Assembly: GCA_025594325.1 (NCBI GenBank)
Contig: JANHCV010000014.1
Location: forward strand, 62,001-126,000
DNA from: Blastocladiella emersonii ATCC 22665
Taxonomy: Eukaryota; Blastocladiomycota; Blastocladiomycetes; Blastocladiales; Blastocladiaceae
Direction: 5' to 3'
Length of the DNA stretch: 64,000 bases
Position 1 is the first letter of the stretch. Each line of letters opens with the position of its first letter. A model generated the notes under the pieces. That model did not search any database and had not been told where the DNA came from. It saw only the letters and a program-made list of their open reading frames with translations. The position numbers were made by a program, and so were the translations under genes. This document shows, in pieces, positions 52,918 to 64,000 of this stretch.

Positions 52918-55900
52918 ATGAACTCGGCCGTCTTCGCCTTCCTGCAGGCCAGCCTGCAGTCCGAGGCCCAGTCGCCGCCGTCGCCCACCTCGCCCGGCGC
53001 GAGCAAGGAGGTGCGCGTCCGCCCGCCCGTGTCCGTGGGAACCGCTCCGACTCGGACACTCATCGCACCCTTCCCCATAGCCCGGCTCGGCCAGCCCGCC
53101 CGCCCTCGCCCGCCTCGCCCCCACCGCCGTCGACAGCCTCGACCTGAGCCCCGAGGACGCCTTCCCGAGCCTGCTCGCCGGCGTCGCCCGCTCCTCATAC
53201 GCCGCCGCCCCCTCCCCCGCCGGCCTCTTCCGCACCGCCCCACCGCCGCTCCCGCCGCGCAGCCGATCCAGCTCCACCAACGACGAGGATGACGAGCCCG
53301 GCGAGGGCCCGCTGCGCCCGCCGCCCGCCCTCCCGCCCCGCCCCTTCCACTCGGCCATGACCCTGCCCACGGCGCCGGCAGGGCCGCGGCCCGACCTCCC
53401 GCCGCGACCTGCCACCTCGGCCGGCACCGCGCCCACCACGCCGCCGAAGCTGTTCCTCGCCTCGCTCGGACCGCGGAACGGGAGCCCCGTCGCCAAGGAC
53501 GCGCCCGCCGTCGGCCCCGCCGTGCGGCCCGAGGAGAGCTCGACCGAGGACGAGGACGACGACGGTGCCGACCGCGATCCGGCCGCGGCCACCGTGACCC
53601 GCGAGCTCGCGACCGCGTCGCCTACACCCGTCCAGGACGCCGCCGTCCCCGACGCCGCGCCGCCCGCCGCGCTGTCCACGGACCCGCTCGCGCGCCTGAC
53701 CGCCGCCTTCGACCTGGGCGCCGCGCCGCCGACCAAATTCCACGGCGAGTTCTCGTGCTGGCTGATGCGCAACGTGCTGCTGCGCGGCTACCTGTACGTG
53801 CTCGACACCCACCTGTGCTTCTACGCCCGCGTCCCGCACGCCTCGAGCCCGCGCCGACACGCCGGCTTCCTCGCCAAGCGCGGCAAGCTCGGCACCGACT
53901 CCACCTACTGGTTCGTCCTGCACGGGTCCAGCCTCTCCTGCTACGCCAACGCCACCGACACCTACTACCCGGTCGACGCCGTCGACCTGCGCGACGTCGC
54001 CTCCGTCGAGCTGTCGCGGTCCAACCCGACCGGCCTCAAGCTGCGCATCCGCGACGCCAACGGCGGCGAGCCCAACCGCGTCTGGCGCCTGTCGACCGAC
54101 TCGCCGCAGGCCCAGCGCGAGTGGTTCCGCCTGCTCCAGGAGGCCAGCTTTTTGGTGCAGAACACGGACGACGTGCGCCTCGTCCTCCCCTGCGCCGCCT
54201 TCTCGCGCGTCGCCGTGTCCTCGTCCGACCACGCCGCACGCATCACCGTCGCCTACTCGGCCCTCGGCGGCCACCCGGCGCTCCCCGCGCCCGCCGACGA
54301 GGACGACGAGGAGGAGTACGTGTTCGCGTACTTTGGGGCGAACGAGGAAACCGTGTTCCCGCTCCTCGCCTCGCTCGTCCCCGCGCGGCCCGCGCGCCAC
54401 GCGTCCCTGTCCGACGGGCTCGTGCCCTCGGCCGCATCGCCCACGGGTATCAAGCGCATTGGCGCCTCGCTCGGGCTCGGCCGATGGGCCGCCGGCGCGG
54501 CGTCGCCGCCCGTCTTCGTCAAGGACCTGTACGCGCACCACCGCCCGACGTCGGCGCCCTCGTCGCCCGTCCACGGATCTGCCCCGCTGGCGACGGCGGC
54601 GGCGGCGCCGGTCCCGGCGCTCACCATCACGACCGAGGTGCCGACGACGGCCGCGACCGCGACGTCGGCGCCCGCCACCCCGATTGATTCCCCCTCAACG
54701 CAGCAGCCCCTCCTCGGCGGCGCCATGAACCTGATCCGCCGCCTGTCACACCGCCGCTCGCACAGCGACGTGCGGGTCCCGCTCGGCGGCGCGCTCGGCG
54801 GCTCGCCCGACGCTTCATGCGACCCCGCGCTGCTCAACCGCGTCGACTCGGGCGCCTCGCTCGTGACTGCCCCGAGCATCGACGCCGCCGACGCGGCCGC
54901 CGCGGGCAGCACCACGCCCGGGCCCGGCGCCGCGCGCCGCGCGCACCGGCGCAACTCGTCGCTCGACCTCGGCCGCGGCCGGCTCGCGTCGCTCAGCGGC
55001 GCCGCATCGCCGACGTCCGGATCGCGCCCCGCGCTCGATCTCGTCGCGCCCTCGGCGTCTGTGACCGCCGCCATCGTCGACTCGGCGCTCGCCGCCGTCA
55101 AGGGCGTCGCGGCGGTCCCCGGCGTCGTGTCGGACCTGCTGATCCGGTCGCGCCAGCCGTCCGAGACCTCCGTCGCGGCGCTGCCCCCGACGGCCCCGTC
55201 GGCCGCCGACACGCAGGCGGCGCTCGACGCCGAGTTCCTCGCGACCTTCAAGACCGCCGACACGGTCGCCGTGCGCGTCCCCGGGTACCTCGTCCGCACG
55301 CTCGCGCACTACGGCCGCCTGTACGTCGGCAAGGGACACCTCGCCTTCAAGCCCAGCGTCACGCTGCTCCCCGGCCGACGCGGCGGGAACTGCGTCGTCC
55401 CGCGCACCGAGATTGTCGGCGTCGTGCCGACTGGCGAGCGCGGGATGAATGTTGCCGCGAAGAACGGCGAGCTCGTGTTCCAGTTTGCCTCGGCTGAGGT
55501 CCGCGACCACGTTGTGCGCGCGCTCACGGTCGCGGTGCAGCAGGAGGGTGGGGAGGGGGAGGTGGAGGCGGATCCCGCAAGTCTCGTCCAGTGCTCGAGC
55601 ATTCTGCAGGGGATCAAGCCCGTCGAGACCGCGGCGGTCGCGCAGGTCGCACCACCGGCAGTCGCAGTCGAGGCGCAGCCGCATCTCAGTGTTGGTACGC
55701 TACCTCTCGCCTTTGCATCCGCGCAAACCACAACTGACCCGCGCCCACCCTGTAGAGGACATTGACCTGCTCCCGCAGATCGTGCACGAGCAGTACAAGG
55801 TGCCGCGCCCACCGCCGCCGCCGATGCGCATCACGGTGATGACGATCGGGACGCGCGGCGACGTGCAGCCGTTCATTGCGCTGTGCCAGGGCCTGCAGCG

Positions 55901-57251
55901 CGCCGGGCACACGGTGCGGCTGGCCACGCACCTCGAGTACCAGCCGTGGATCGAGAGCCACGGGATCGCGTTCCGCGAGATCAAGGGCGAGCCCGCCGAG
56001 ATCATGCAGCTGTGCGTCGACTACCCGATGTTCTCGCTCGGGTTCGCGCGCCAGGTGTACGGCAAGTTCCGCGGGTGGATCGGCGAGCTGCTCGACACGG
56101 CGTGGACCGCGTGCCAGGACTCGGACCTGATCATCGAGGCCGCCGGCGCGCTCGGCGCCGGGTACCACATTGCCGAGAAGCTCCAGATCCCCGTGATGCG
56201 CGCGTTCATGATGCCGTGGACCCGTACGTCGGCCTTCGCCCACCCGTTCGCGCCCGTCCAGGAATCCCCCGTCGTCGCGTCCGGGCTCGGGTACAACTCG
56301 ACCACCTTCACGCTCGCCGAGCAGGCCATCTGGGCCGCGACCCGCCCCATCATCAACCGGTGGCGCAGGAGGACCCTCGGGCTCCCGTCCGTCTGGACCG
56401 CCGACCTCCGCAGCGTCCCCTTCATCTACGGCATCTCGCCCGCCGTCATGCCCCCGCCGCCCGAGTGGCCCGACTGGGTCCACGTCTGCGGGTACTGGTT
56501 CCTCCCCTCGCCGCTCAACGCGTGGACCCCGCCCGACCCGCTCGCGCAGTTTTTGGCCGTCGACCCCGCGCGCACCGTGTACATCGGGTTCGGGTCGATC
56601 GTCGTCCCTGACCCCGACGAAATGTCGCGCGTCATCGTCGCTAGTGTCCGCCGCGCGGGCGTCCGCGCCATCGTGTGCCGCGGGTGGAGCGACCGGCTCT
56701 CGAGCGGCAAAAAGTCGGCCGCGGCGTCAACCGCGTGCGCGTCGATCCTCGAGCTCGACAGCGTCCCGCACGAGTGGCTGTTCCCGCGCGTCCGCGGCGT
56801 CGTGCACCACGGCGGGTCCGGGACCACGGCCGCGGGGCTCCGGTTCGGCGTCCCCTGCATCATCAAGCCCTTCTTCGGCGACCAGTTCTTCTGGGCCGCG
56901 CGCGTCGAGGAGCTCGGCGCGGGGATCGCCGTCCGCCGACTCGTCGAGGACAAGTTCGCCCCCGCCCTCACGGCGCTCGTCTCCGACACGCGTATACAGC
57001 AGCGCGCCAAGGCCGTCGGCGAGCGGATCAACGCCGAGGACGGCGTCGAGACTGCCATCAAGGCGATTTACCGCGACCTCGACTACGCGCGGGCCGTCAC
57101 CCGGCAGCGTGTCGCGGCGACGGCGGCAGGCATCAACGTTGTCCACCAGCAGCAGGCGCAGGTGGGTTCGAGCGCGGCGGTTTCCCCGCTGCCAACGCCT
57201 GGAGCGGCGAGCGCGAGCTCCAACCCGCTGCGGAGGATCCTGTCGACGTGA
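52918..57251 (+). CDS. ATG26: sterol 3-beta-glucosyltransferase (Atg26/Ugt51 type)
   Basis: Three exons (52918-53010, 53081-55694, 55756-57251) give 1,400 residues. A disordered leader is followed by a GRAM domain at about 235-285 (KFHGEFSCWLMRNVLLRGYL), a PH domain at about 285-385 (GFLAKRGKLGTDSTYWFVLH), a Ser/Ala/Pro linker, a second GRAM at about 745-830 (RVPGYLVRTLAHYGRLYV), and a GT28/GT1 domain from about 925. That domain holds TIGTRGDVQPFIALCQGLQR, MPWTRTSAFAHPF and the UDP-sugar-binding HHGGSGTTAAGLRFGVPCII..FFGDQFFWA. It transfers glucose from UDP-glucose to membrane sterols; the PH and GRAM parts bind phosphoinositides. The domain order is the hallmark of fungal Atg26. The tail of about 45 residues is Ala/Ser-rich. 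Confidence 0.95.
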
Positions 57252-57681
57252 CGAGTGGGAGGTGACGTGAGGTGTTAGAGGGAGATGATATAGTATGACT
57301 TGAATTGCACAGCTCAATCGTGGTTTGGATGTGGTGGCTGAGTATGAGAGAGTGCCATGCTCATCAAACAAGTCCGTATGAGCTAGTTTGATAGAGGCGC
57401 TATCCGAGCTGGAGCTCGGGAACCGCGCGCACAGCCACCGCGGTGACCGAGCGATGGGCGACTGGGTAGTGCTTTAGTCAAGGAACACGAAGGCTCGAGC
57501 ACAGTTTAAACGTGATTGAGCCGAAGGTGGTAGCTGAGTGCAAGGAGCGTGATAGATCGAGTGAGCTTCGCGTCTCAACGTGGCGGGGACGTGCCGGTCA
57601 TCCGCACGTGGCGAGTGACACGAATGCGCAAATTGCGTTGGTTGCCTCCGACGCTCCCTCCTCTGACGAGAACGCACTACC
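57252..57681. other. intergenic, 430 bp
   Basis: Marks the change from the GC-rich core block to the AT-richer paralogue array. No gene is seen. Confidence 0.4.
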
Positions 57682-58856
57682 ACGGATCTGAATCTTGCTC
57701 CAATTTTATGCAATCTACCCGAAAAGCTCCTGCGCAACCTCGTTGCGCGCGTTTCCTTTCACGATGGCTTCTACGCGGGCCACGCCTCGCTCATCGCACT
57801 GGCCCGCGTCTCCCGCGAGCTGTACGACGTTGCCATGGCAGAAATCGCTCTTGATATCTCTTTTGAATCCTGTGCCATCCTCAGCGACGGCGTTCTCGAC
57901 TCTCCCAGGTACACGCTCACGCACCGCGGGCTGTACGCCAAGGGGGACGCGCCCGGGTCGCCCGGCTTCCCCATCAATGTCGCGTTGGTGCGCAGTGTTC
58001 GAATGACCCCACTTTTCCCCGCGCCGGCAACGGTCCTTCGCGGCTCTCCGCCTCGCCCCCCATGTGCGCTCTCCTGAGGCGCGCGACGGAGGCCAGTCGC
58101 CTCACGATCCAAAAGAACGACTCGGCAGCGACGCTGCGGACACTGGTCGGCCTTGTCGCGGATCGTATCACGTCTTTTGACTTGCGTCTCGGGTGCACCA
58201 GTGAGTTGGCGGCGCTTGCCGACCCGTTCTTCCCGTGTGTGACCGACATCCGCGTTTATTACGATAACCGAGGGAAAGACGACGATCACAACACCGTCTC
58301 CGTTCTTCCCGACTTTTCTCTCTTGCTTCCTGCTGTGACAAGCATCAAGTTGTACGTTGACGATTTGGGCGCAGCATCGATAGCGAAGCTTCTCGGCGGC
58401 TTCCCAACACTTCAGCACCTCAAGATTCGAACCAATCCGTATCACGGCGCCGATTCGATGACGAATGCTTCCGACGGCGGAGACCGCGGCATTGCCATAG
58501 GTATCGCCGCCGACCAACTCGAAATGATGCCGCGCGCGCTTTCGCCGCAGCTCGCCTCACTACAGCTTGAATTGCGCTTGGCGACCACGATCCTTGAACA
58601 TCTCCTACCGAACCCAGAGTGCCGGCTTCGCAAGCTCCACGGCTGCCGGCTTCACGTGGTACTTGATGGCGAGCGGTTTCCGCGTCTCACAACACTGCGT
58701 AACCACGAAGGGTCTTACGCTGCGCTGACAATCTGCGTTTGGCCTCGTGACGTTTCTGGACTGCATCTCCTGCCCGAACTCGGAATCAACTCTTTTTGTC
58801 CAGCGTTGGCGGGCGCAATCGCAACTGCCGCTTCCACATTGCACTCTGACCAATGA
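57682..58856 (+). pseudogene. family-2 (F-box/LRR-like) copy 1, decayed and 3'-truncated
   Basis: The frame opens CNLPEKLLRNLVARVSFHDG..ARVSREL, an F-box-like start closely matching the chimera at 61049, but the codon in the start position is ACG (57682). After LTHRGLYAKGD..GFPINVALVRS the homologous frame shifts between about 57990 and 58062. It then continues as leucine-rich-repeat-like units (LPAVTSIKLYVDDLGAASIAKLL, PQLASLQLELRLAT). Around 58830-58856 it ends inside a block that in copy 2 is followed by another 120 residues, running straight into the middle of copy 2 in a different frame. A deletion or unequal exchange between tandem copies explains the junction. Confidence 0.6.
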
Positions 58857-60738
58857 TGGCGGTCTAAACTCGAAATACTTTACGCTTACCCGCAGCGGAC
58901 TGTACGTAAAAGAGGGCGACAGCGGCCCATTCGACGCCGCTCCCGGATTCCCCATCGATGCCTCGCTCGTTCGAATCCTTCAATTTTTTATTTGCACGAA
59001 CATTTCCGAGTCGGCAATCCGTTTCCCCGCCGTGCCCGCCGTCTGCGCCTTGCTGCAGCGCGCATCTGGTCTTTGCTGCATCTCAATCGAAAATTACGAC
59101 TCGGCCGCGACGCTTCGGACGCTGGTGGAGCTCGTCTCTAACCAAATCACGTCTCTTAGCGTGTCGGTCGAGCGCACGAGCGACATGGCGGCATTTGCCG
59201 GCATACCATTCCCGCGCGCGACGGAAGTAAACATAACGCGCAATTGCCGTCCAGGTCCCGCCGCAGCCACCACTTCGTCCCTGTTGCGCGATCTACCCAT
59301 GTCCCTTCCAGCGGTGCAATCCCTCAGCTTGTACACTGCTGACTTGGATGCGGCGGCCTTGGGGAAACTGCTCACTGCGTTCCCAACGCTCAAGCGGCTT
59401 CAAATTCACACCTATGCAAGCATTCTTGACAGACCGACGCCGGGGAATGTCACCGAAATTGGGCTTGGAGTTGCTTGGGACATCAAGCCGGACCAGCTCG
59501 CAGTGTTGCCTCGAGCGCTTCCGCCGCAGCTCAGGTCCCTCGTGCTGCAATTGGCCTCCAGCAGCTTGATTTTCGAGCATTTCACGCCAAAGCCGGAGTG
59601 CCAGCTTCGAGAGCTCGAGTGCAGCCATTTGCGCATCGCGCTCGATGGAAAACGGTTCCCGTTGCTTGCGAAACTCAAGATTTGCAGCGCAATCAGCACA
59701 AGCGGTGCAACGACTTTGGTTCCTGTCAACCTTCGCGAGCTTCCCGGACTCGGCAATCTCACTGAGCTGGAAAGCTCTCGCCCATGTCCATCGTTGATGC
59801 TTGCCACTGCGGAGGCCGCAAAGCTCATCCCGTCCTCGCTGGCCAATGTACCTCGGCAATCGCGCACGCTGGGCCGACTCGCCAAGTTATCCGGGCCACG
59901 CGAGGTCGTTGCCGTAATGCTCGCTTACTTTTTCATGCCGAACCTTGTGACGTTGCACGTCAAGGACTATTCTCCTTGCAACTTGGAAACCAGTACCTGG
60001 CCCAGCTGGTTGCGCATCGCCCTCGAGCGCGCGACGAGCGGACTGTCCAACTCGTCGCCAAGTATCGCCTTCCGCAACAACCTGATGAGCCTTCGCCACG
60101 TCTGCGTATCCGGTTCACACCTTGACATCACCGGTTCCCCGCGAGTGCTACGCAACTCAAGTCATTAACGATGAATTTGCAGCTGCCAGCGGGCTGTGAC
60201 ATTGTCGTGCCCGCGCAGTGTATTGCGTTGGAGGAACTCTCGCTCACGCTCTCCGACTTGGCCTTATTCACGAGTCACGGCCCGCCACAGGTACCGGCCA
60301 AACCGTGGGACGTCGTGCTCCACTCAATTCTTCCGTGCCTTCGGAAACTCACGCTGAACGTCCTGACTCAACCAGCAGTTACAGGCCAGGTCATGGCCAC
60401 GCTTGGACCCGCTTCGCTGAAATAAATTCCTTGCCATGTCTCGCCAGCTGATCTTCGTGGACCTGTCCAGGGTTCATGCCGGCCCGATTCCCTCGGACTC
60501 CTCACCGGTAGCCCCTTGGACGCTTTATTTCCCGCTACCTCTGCCTCGTGGCTGGGACGATTTGGCAAAGCTCGCGTTCACGGTGCGGCCGTCGCGGATC
60601 GTGGGGCATCTCGTGCAGAATGTGGACCGCGAATCCCATGGCGTGGGCCGCGGAGTCGAGCGGATTCGCGAATGGGTCTGCGGCACTGCTGGATCGGAGA
60701 TTGAGATTGTGGGTGAGCGCGATGGTTGGGAGCTGTGA
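58838..60738 (+). pseudogene. family-2 (F-box/LRR-like) copy 2, 5'-truncated
   Basis: Homology starts at CTLTNDGGLNSKYFTLTRSGLY, equivalent to about residue 65 of the related head at 61049, so the F-box-like part is missing. The repeat region is well kept (LPAVQSLSLYTADLDAAALGKLL; PQLRSLVLQLAS; FPLLAKLKIC) up to 60168. The frame then shifts near 60165 to continue as ALEELSLTLSDLALF and LPCLRKLTLNVL. It shifts again around 60425-60436 into the segment ending at 60738. No start codon compatible with the family is seen. The function of the intact family is unknown; F-box plus LRR proteins usually select substrates for SCF ubiquitin ligases. Confidence 0.6.
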
Positions 60739-61048
60739 GCCGATGAATATGAGCAGGAGTGCGATTGCAATCGATGAGAACTATCCAGCCTATTTGACTT
60801 CGATTCTCTCAGCTAAGCGTTTTGGTGCTCGCCCGGATCAATCTCACCGTGTTTATTCCCGATAGCTGGGAGGAACGCGATGTCTGGGTGGGAGAGACGC
60901 GTTGTTCACCTGCCGTGGGCTCACGTGGGCTTGAGTTTCGTCCGTTTCTTCAACCTCGTCACCGCTGAGCTCGCTTCGGTTCTCTCGCGTCGGCACCACC
61001 ACAACCATCAATGAATCGAATGAACGTCCTCCCACTCTATGCAACGCC

Positions 61049-63064
61049 ATGGAACACGTACCAGGACCCAATTTATGTAACCTGCCCAGCAAGATCTTGC
61101 AAAAGATCGCTTTGCGAGTGATCGGCTCGAAGCACATCTCGGGGACGATTTGCCCCTCGGCTATCGCGCTCTCCCGCGTGAGCCGCGAGTATCACGAGAT
61201 TATCATGCTCGAGTTCGCCAGGTTTGTCTATTTTGGCGATTGCACTCTCACGGACGACGGCGGTCTGGTCTCAGAGGAATTCACCCTCACTCGTCGCGGG
61301 CTGTATCCCAATGCCGGGGACAGTGAGTTGCCTGGTTCTGCCCGCTTTTCCATTAATGCCGCGCTTGTTCACACCATCTGTCTCTCATATTCCGGAGCGA
61401 AATCAAGCGATCCAGCATGCCTACCCACCATCGCTGCCCTGTGCGATTTGCTGCGTCGTGCAACCAGACTGCAGCTCCTCATGCTCAATGGATATGAATT
61501 AACACTTCGTAACTTGGTCGAGCTGGTTGTGGACCGCATTCCGACCATTTGCTGTTTCCTCGGTGCGCAAACGACTTGGTCGCGCTTGACAACCTCGATT
61601 TTTCAAAGTACGACCAGTTTCCAAATTGTTGTAAGCCATTGCAGCGTTCCCGAACACGAGACTGATGAAGACCGCGCTCCTGCATGTGCCCTGAGCGACT
61701 TTTCGTTATCGCTTCCAGCGGTCGAGTCTCTGTCAATCGACATCGACGACATCACCGACACAGCGCTGAGAACGATTTTCACCGCGTATCCATTGCTGAC
61801 GAAGCTGTCGCTGAAATCCCAACCCGCTTACGCTTTCTCCATGCCCTTTACTTCCATGACTGCGCTCCAGTGCGGGTGCACCAAGCCATGGAATATCGTG
61901 CTTCCCTCTCCCCTGCATCACCCTAAGTGCTTGTATCTTGGCGTCAACCTTTACTCGCTCTCGCTAACCGAGTTGTTGTACTTGACGGACCTGTCGGCCG
62001 ACGTTGTCCCGACCGACAAGGAATTATCTTGCTTGACCTGTCAAGGGCTCTCGGCACTCCGAATCGCGGTATACGCGGCTCGCCAAGGCAACATCGACCT
62101 TTTCACCAGATTTGTGGCCCTCATTTCCTCCCATGCACCAGATCTCATCACGATGAAGGCTCGCAGCTTCTTTTGGTGGTTCCTCTCCCGTGAGATACAA
62201 GAGTTTGTGCACGAACTAGACTTGGAGAGACCCGAACTGTGGGACATGACGTTCATCTCGTTCGCTAACCATTTGTTCACTGTTGCCGTCGCCAAGTGGA
62301 ACCTCGAGTTGATTCGCTACATCCGCGATTCTCTGCTTGGTGTCGATCCGCAGTCGCTCGCCCACGCCTTTGGACCAAATTACTTGGCATCGCTGGCGCT
62401 GAGTCGCATTCCGTGCAACGAGGGTGTGTCCGCGGCCGAACTGTTACTGACGCTTGACTATCTTATCGATTCGCTCAAGCGGGGTCCGCTGACCACTCCG
62501 CTGGGCAAGCACTTCGCGGCGCTGCTGAGCGCCTTTGAGACCCCGGAGCTGCTCTTCCACGCCGCTCGCCGCCTTCCTGAACGCATTTCACAAGACCTCA
62601 CCGACGACGATCGTGCACAATCGACAAGTTTATCGCCGTGGACGATTTGGACGCGCTGGTCAATTTTCAGCTCTCAACAACCTTGCGTGGGGGTACATTC
62701 TGCTTATGGGCTTCAGCCAGGATGGGGGCACTGGAACGGGAGCGCTCTCGACCTACGTTGCGAACTGCCTTGGCATCGATCTCGCATGCGCGTTCTTGCA
62801 AGGTGAGTAAGCTTGGCCTATCGATTACTGACGCTGCTCACCATTCTCACTACATTCGCTCCGCTTGCGTTCTGGGCGTTGGTCCCTGATGGCGCGCTTG
62901 ATGGCGTCAAGGACGCGTCCTGGATTGCGGCTATGCTTGCCAAGCACCAGCGCGAGTCGCCAGAGGTGACGGCTCTTGCTATTGAAAAGGAGCTCCGCCG
63001 CGTCGAGCCGCTGGCGACCAAGTCGCCCGAGTTCCTTGCCGTGGCCAAGGGCGGGTCTCAGTAA
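61049..63064 (+). pseudogene. chimera: family-2 head fused to family-1 tail, frameshifted
   Basis: From the ATG at 61049 the first 300 codons are family 2: CNLPSKILQKIALRV, LTDDGGLVSEEFTLTRRGLY, LPAVESLSIDIDDITDTAL. From about 61960 the sequence is instead family 1, closest to copy C: LSALRIAVYAARQGNIDLF, LAHAFGPNYLASLALS, HFAALLSAFETPELLFHAA. Two frameshifts follow (near 62620 and 62665), with homology continuing in the other frames (NLAWGYILLMG, DGGTGTGAL). A stop precedes a junction at about 62807-62863, where some 200 residues present in copies A-C are missing. From 62864 on it is the copy-C tail inside the inverted repeat, ending at 63064. The long open first part may still be expressed, since 61049 to about 62600 is uninterrupted. 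Confidence 0.65.
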
Positions 63065-64000
63065 TTTGACGTGCTCGTCTCGCGCATGTCTAGCGGCTTC
63101 TTCCTTGTCGTTTCGTTGTGTGACATATAAATTGTTTGTCTGGATGTCCGTCTGTCTCGCTGCGAAGGTGATATCTCTCAGCCCTCACCCTGGCGCACAT
63201 TCTCAAGCTTGCGTCCCATCAAAATGAACAAGCAAAGAACGTCTATGTCATCTTGTGGACCTCGCTGGCCGAGTACCCGAGCTCGCGCAGCATGCCGCGC
63301 AGGGGACCCTGCGTGCCGTATTCGCGGCCGCGGTCACCCGCGATGGTGCGGATCATGCCGTCCGGACCGCACACGGCGACGAGCCCGCGGCCGGGCGCAG
63401 GCATCGACTCGCGGAGCACGTCGCCCGACAGCTGGCGGCGGCCGGGCACTAGGTACGTGACGCGGAGGCGGTCCGGGTGCGCGGCGGCGAGGGCGTCGAG
63501 GCGGTCGCGGCCGAGCATCGCGTCGTGGTCCGTCGCGAGGTACAGGAGCGAGAACTTTGGCCACGCCTGCGCCGCCGCAGTCGCCGGCGAGGCGGGCGAC
63601 TCGAGCGCGGCCTCGAGGATCTGCAGGAACGGCGTGACGCCAGACCCACCCGCGATCATGCCGAGCGTCGCGGGTTCCGATGAAGCGGCGAAGCCGGCGT
63701 CGGAAGGCGAAGGCAGCACCCAGTCGTGCAGCGGGCCGCACAGCTCAATCTCGTCACCAGGCTGGCGGCGGTGCATCCACTTGGACGTCTCGCCGACCGG
63801 GTACCGCTTCACAAGGACCTGTGCGGTCGCGCTGCCTGCTTCAGAAGCACGGTCGATGCCGACGGGCGTGTAGGAGCGGGCGACAATCAGGTCGGCGTTC
63901 TTGACGTCAAAGTGGAACGGCACGGGGCACGCTGCGACGCGGCGCGCGAGCGACGAGGGCAGGCCGAGGGTGAGCGTGCGCGTGGTGGAGCCCGTTGGGT
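62864..64000 (-). repeat. inverted repeat, right arm (reaches the window edge)
   Basis: Reverse-complement partner of 13993-15129. It contains the shared 3' tail of the chimera, the convergent spacer and the second reductase copy. The inner border is where homology to copy C's tail begins. The outer border is unknown. Confidence 0.93.
63243..64000 (-). CDS. second copy of the FAD/NAD(P)H reductase (partial)
   Basis: This reverse-complement copy of the gene at 13836-14750 runs from its stop at 63243 to the window edge. It is open throughout and covers residues 53-304 of the first copy. Every stretch compared (RSYTPVG, GGSGVTPFLQ, CGPDGMIRT, HKMT end) is identical. The mitochondrial leader lies outside the window, so whether the copy is complete is unknown. 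Near-perfect identity, including the non-coding spacer, means a very recent duplication, gene conversion, or an assembly artefact. Confidence 0.75.
   Translation of the reverse strand, partial: PTGSTTRTLTLGLPSSLARRVAACPVPFHFDVKNADLIVARSYTPVGIDRASEAGSATAQVLVKRYPVGETSKWMHRRQPGDEIELCGPLHDWVLPSPSDAGFAASSEPATLGMIAGGSGVTPFLQILEAALESPASPATAAAQAWPKFSLLYLATDHDAMLGRDRLDALAAAHPDRLRVTYLVPGRRQLSGDVLRESMPAPGRGLVAVCGPDGMIRTIAGDRGREYGTQGPLRGMLRELGYSASEVHKMT

Overview
The window looks like nuclear DNA of a GC-rich, gene-dense eukaryote, most probably an early-diverging (zoosporic-type) fungus. Support comes from a sterol 3-beta-glucosyltransferase with the fungal GRAM-PH-GRAM-transferase layout, an Emi1/DUF3128 protein, a GT32 glycosyltransferase, a Vnx1-type cation exchanger, an animal-like calmodulin and quinonoid dihydropteridine reductase. 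Genes carry short spliceosomal introns (about 50-90 nt, one of 265 nt). Most donors read GTRCG and most acceptors end in TAG. The lineage is inference; no rRNA or mitochondrial marker is present.

Two compartments alternate. GC-rich core blocks hold intact genes packed head-to-head or tail-to-tail with gaps as small as 6-47 bp. At 1-4.4 kb these are a methyltransferase fragment, the tRNA adenosine deaminase subunit Tad2 and a MINDY-type deubiquitinase. At 10.8-14.8 kb they are a large membrane glycoprotein and an FAD/NAD reductase. At 26.8-57.3 kb they are a P-loop GTPase, a CSA/ERCC8-like WD40 protein, a HEAT-repeat protein, calmodulin, a GT32 enzyme, Emi1-like, QDPR, Erv41-like, Vnx1-like, a TatD/Scn1-like hydrolase, a basic hypothetical protein, a basic-secretory-protein-type metalloprotease, a rolling-stone-like membrane protein and the sterol glucosyltransferase.

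The AT-richer compartments (about 4.5-10.4, 14.9-21.1 and 57.6-63.1 kb) hold two paralogous families. Family 1 has an F-box-like N-terminus, a conserved intron position and a CDCC motif; copies A, B and C sit on the minus strand. Family 2 is F-box/leucine-rich-repeat-like. Only copy B appears intact. The others carry frameshifts, in-frame stops or deletions. A further copy (61.0-63.1 kb) is a chimera with a family-2 head and a family-1 tail. A decayed DUF4470-like gene lies at 17.7-21.1 kb.

Two structural events stand out. First, a 1,137-bp near-identical inverted repeat (13993-15129 and 62864-64000) contains the 3' end of family-1 copy C plus the convergent reductase gene; the second arm runs off the window end. 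Second, a 5'-truncated non-LTR retrotransposon remnant with an RNase H domain (22697-25734) is inserted at the 5' end of an intact tRNA-Ser(UGA) gene and is flanked by a 17-bp target-site duplication.
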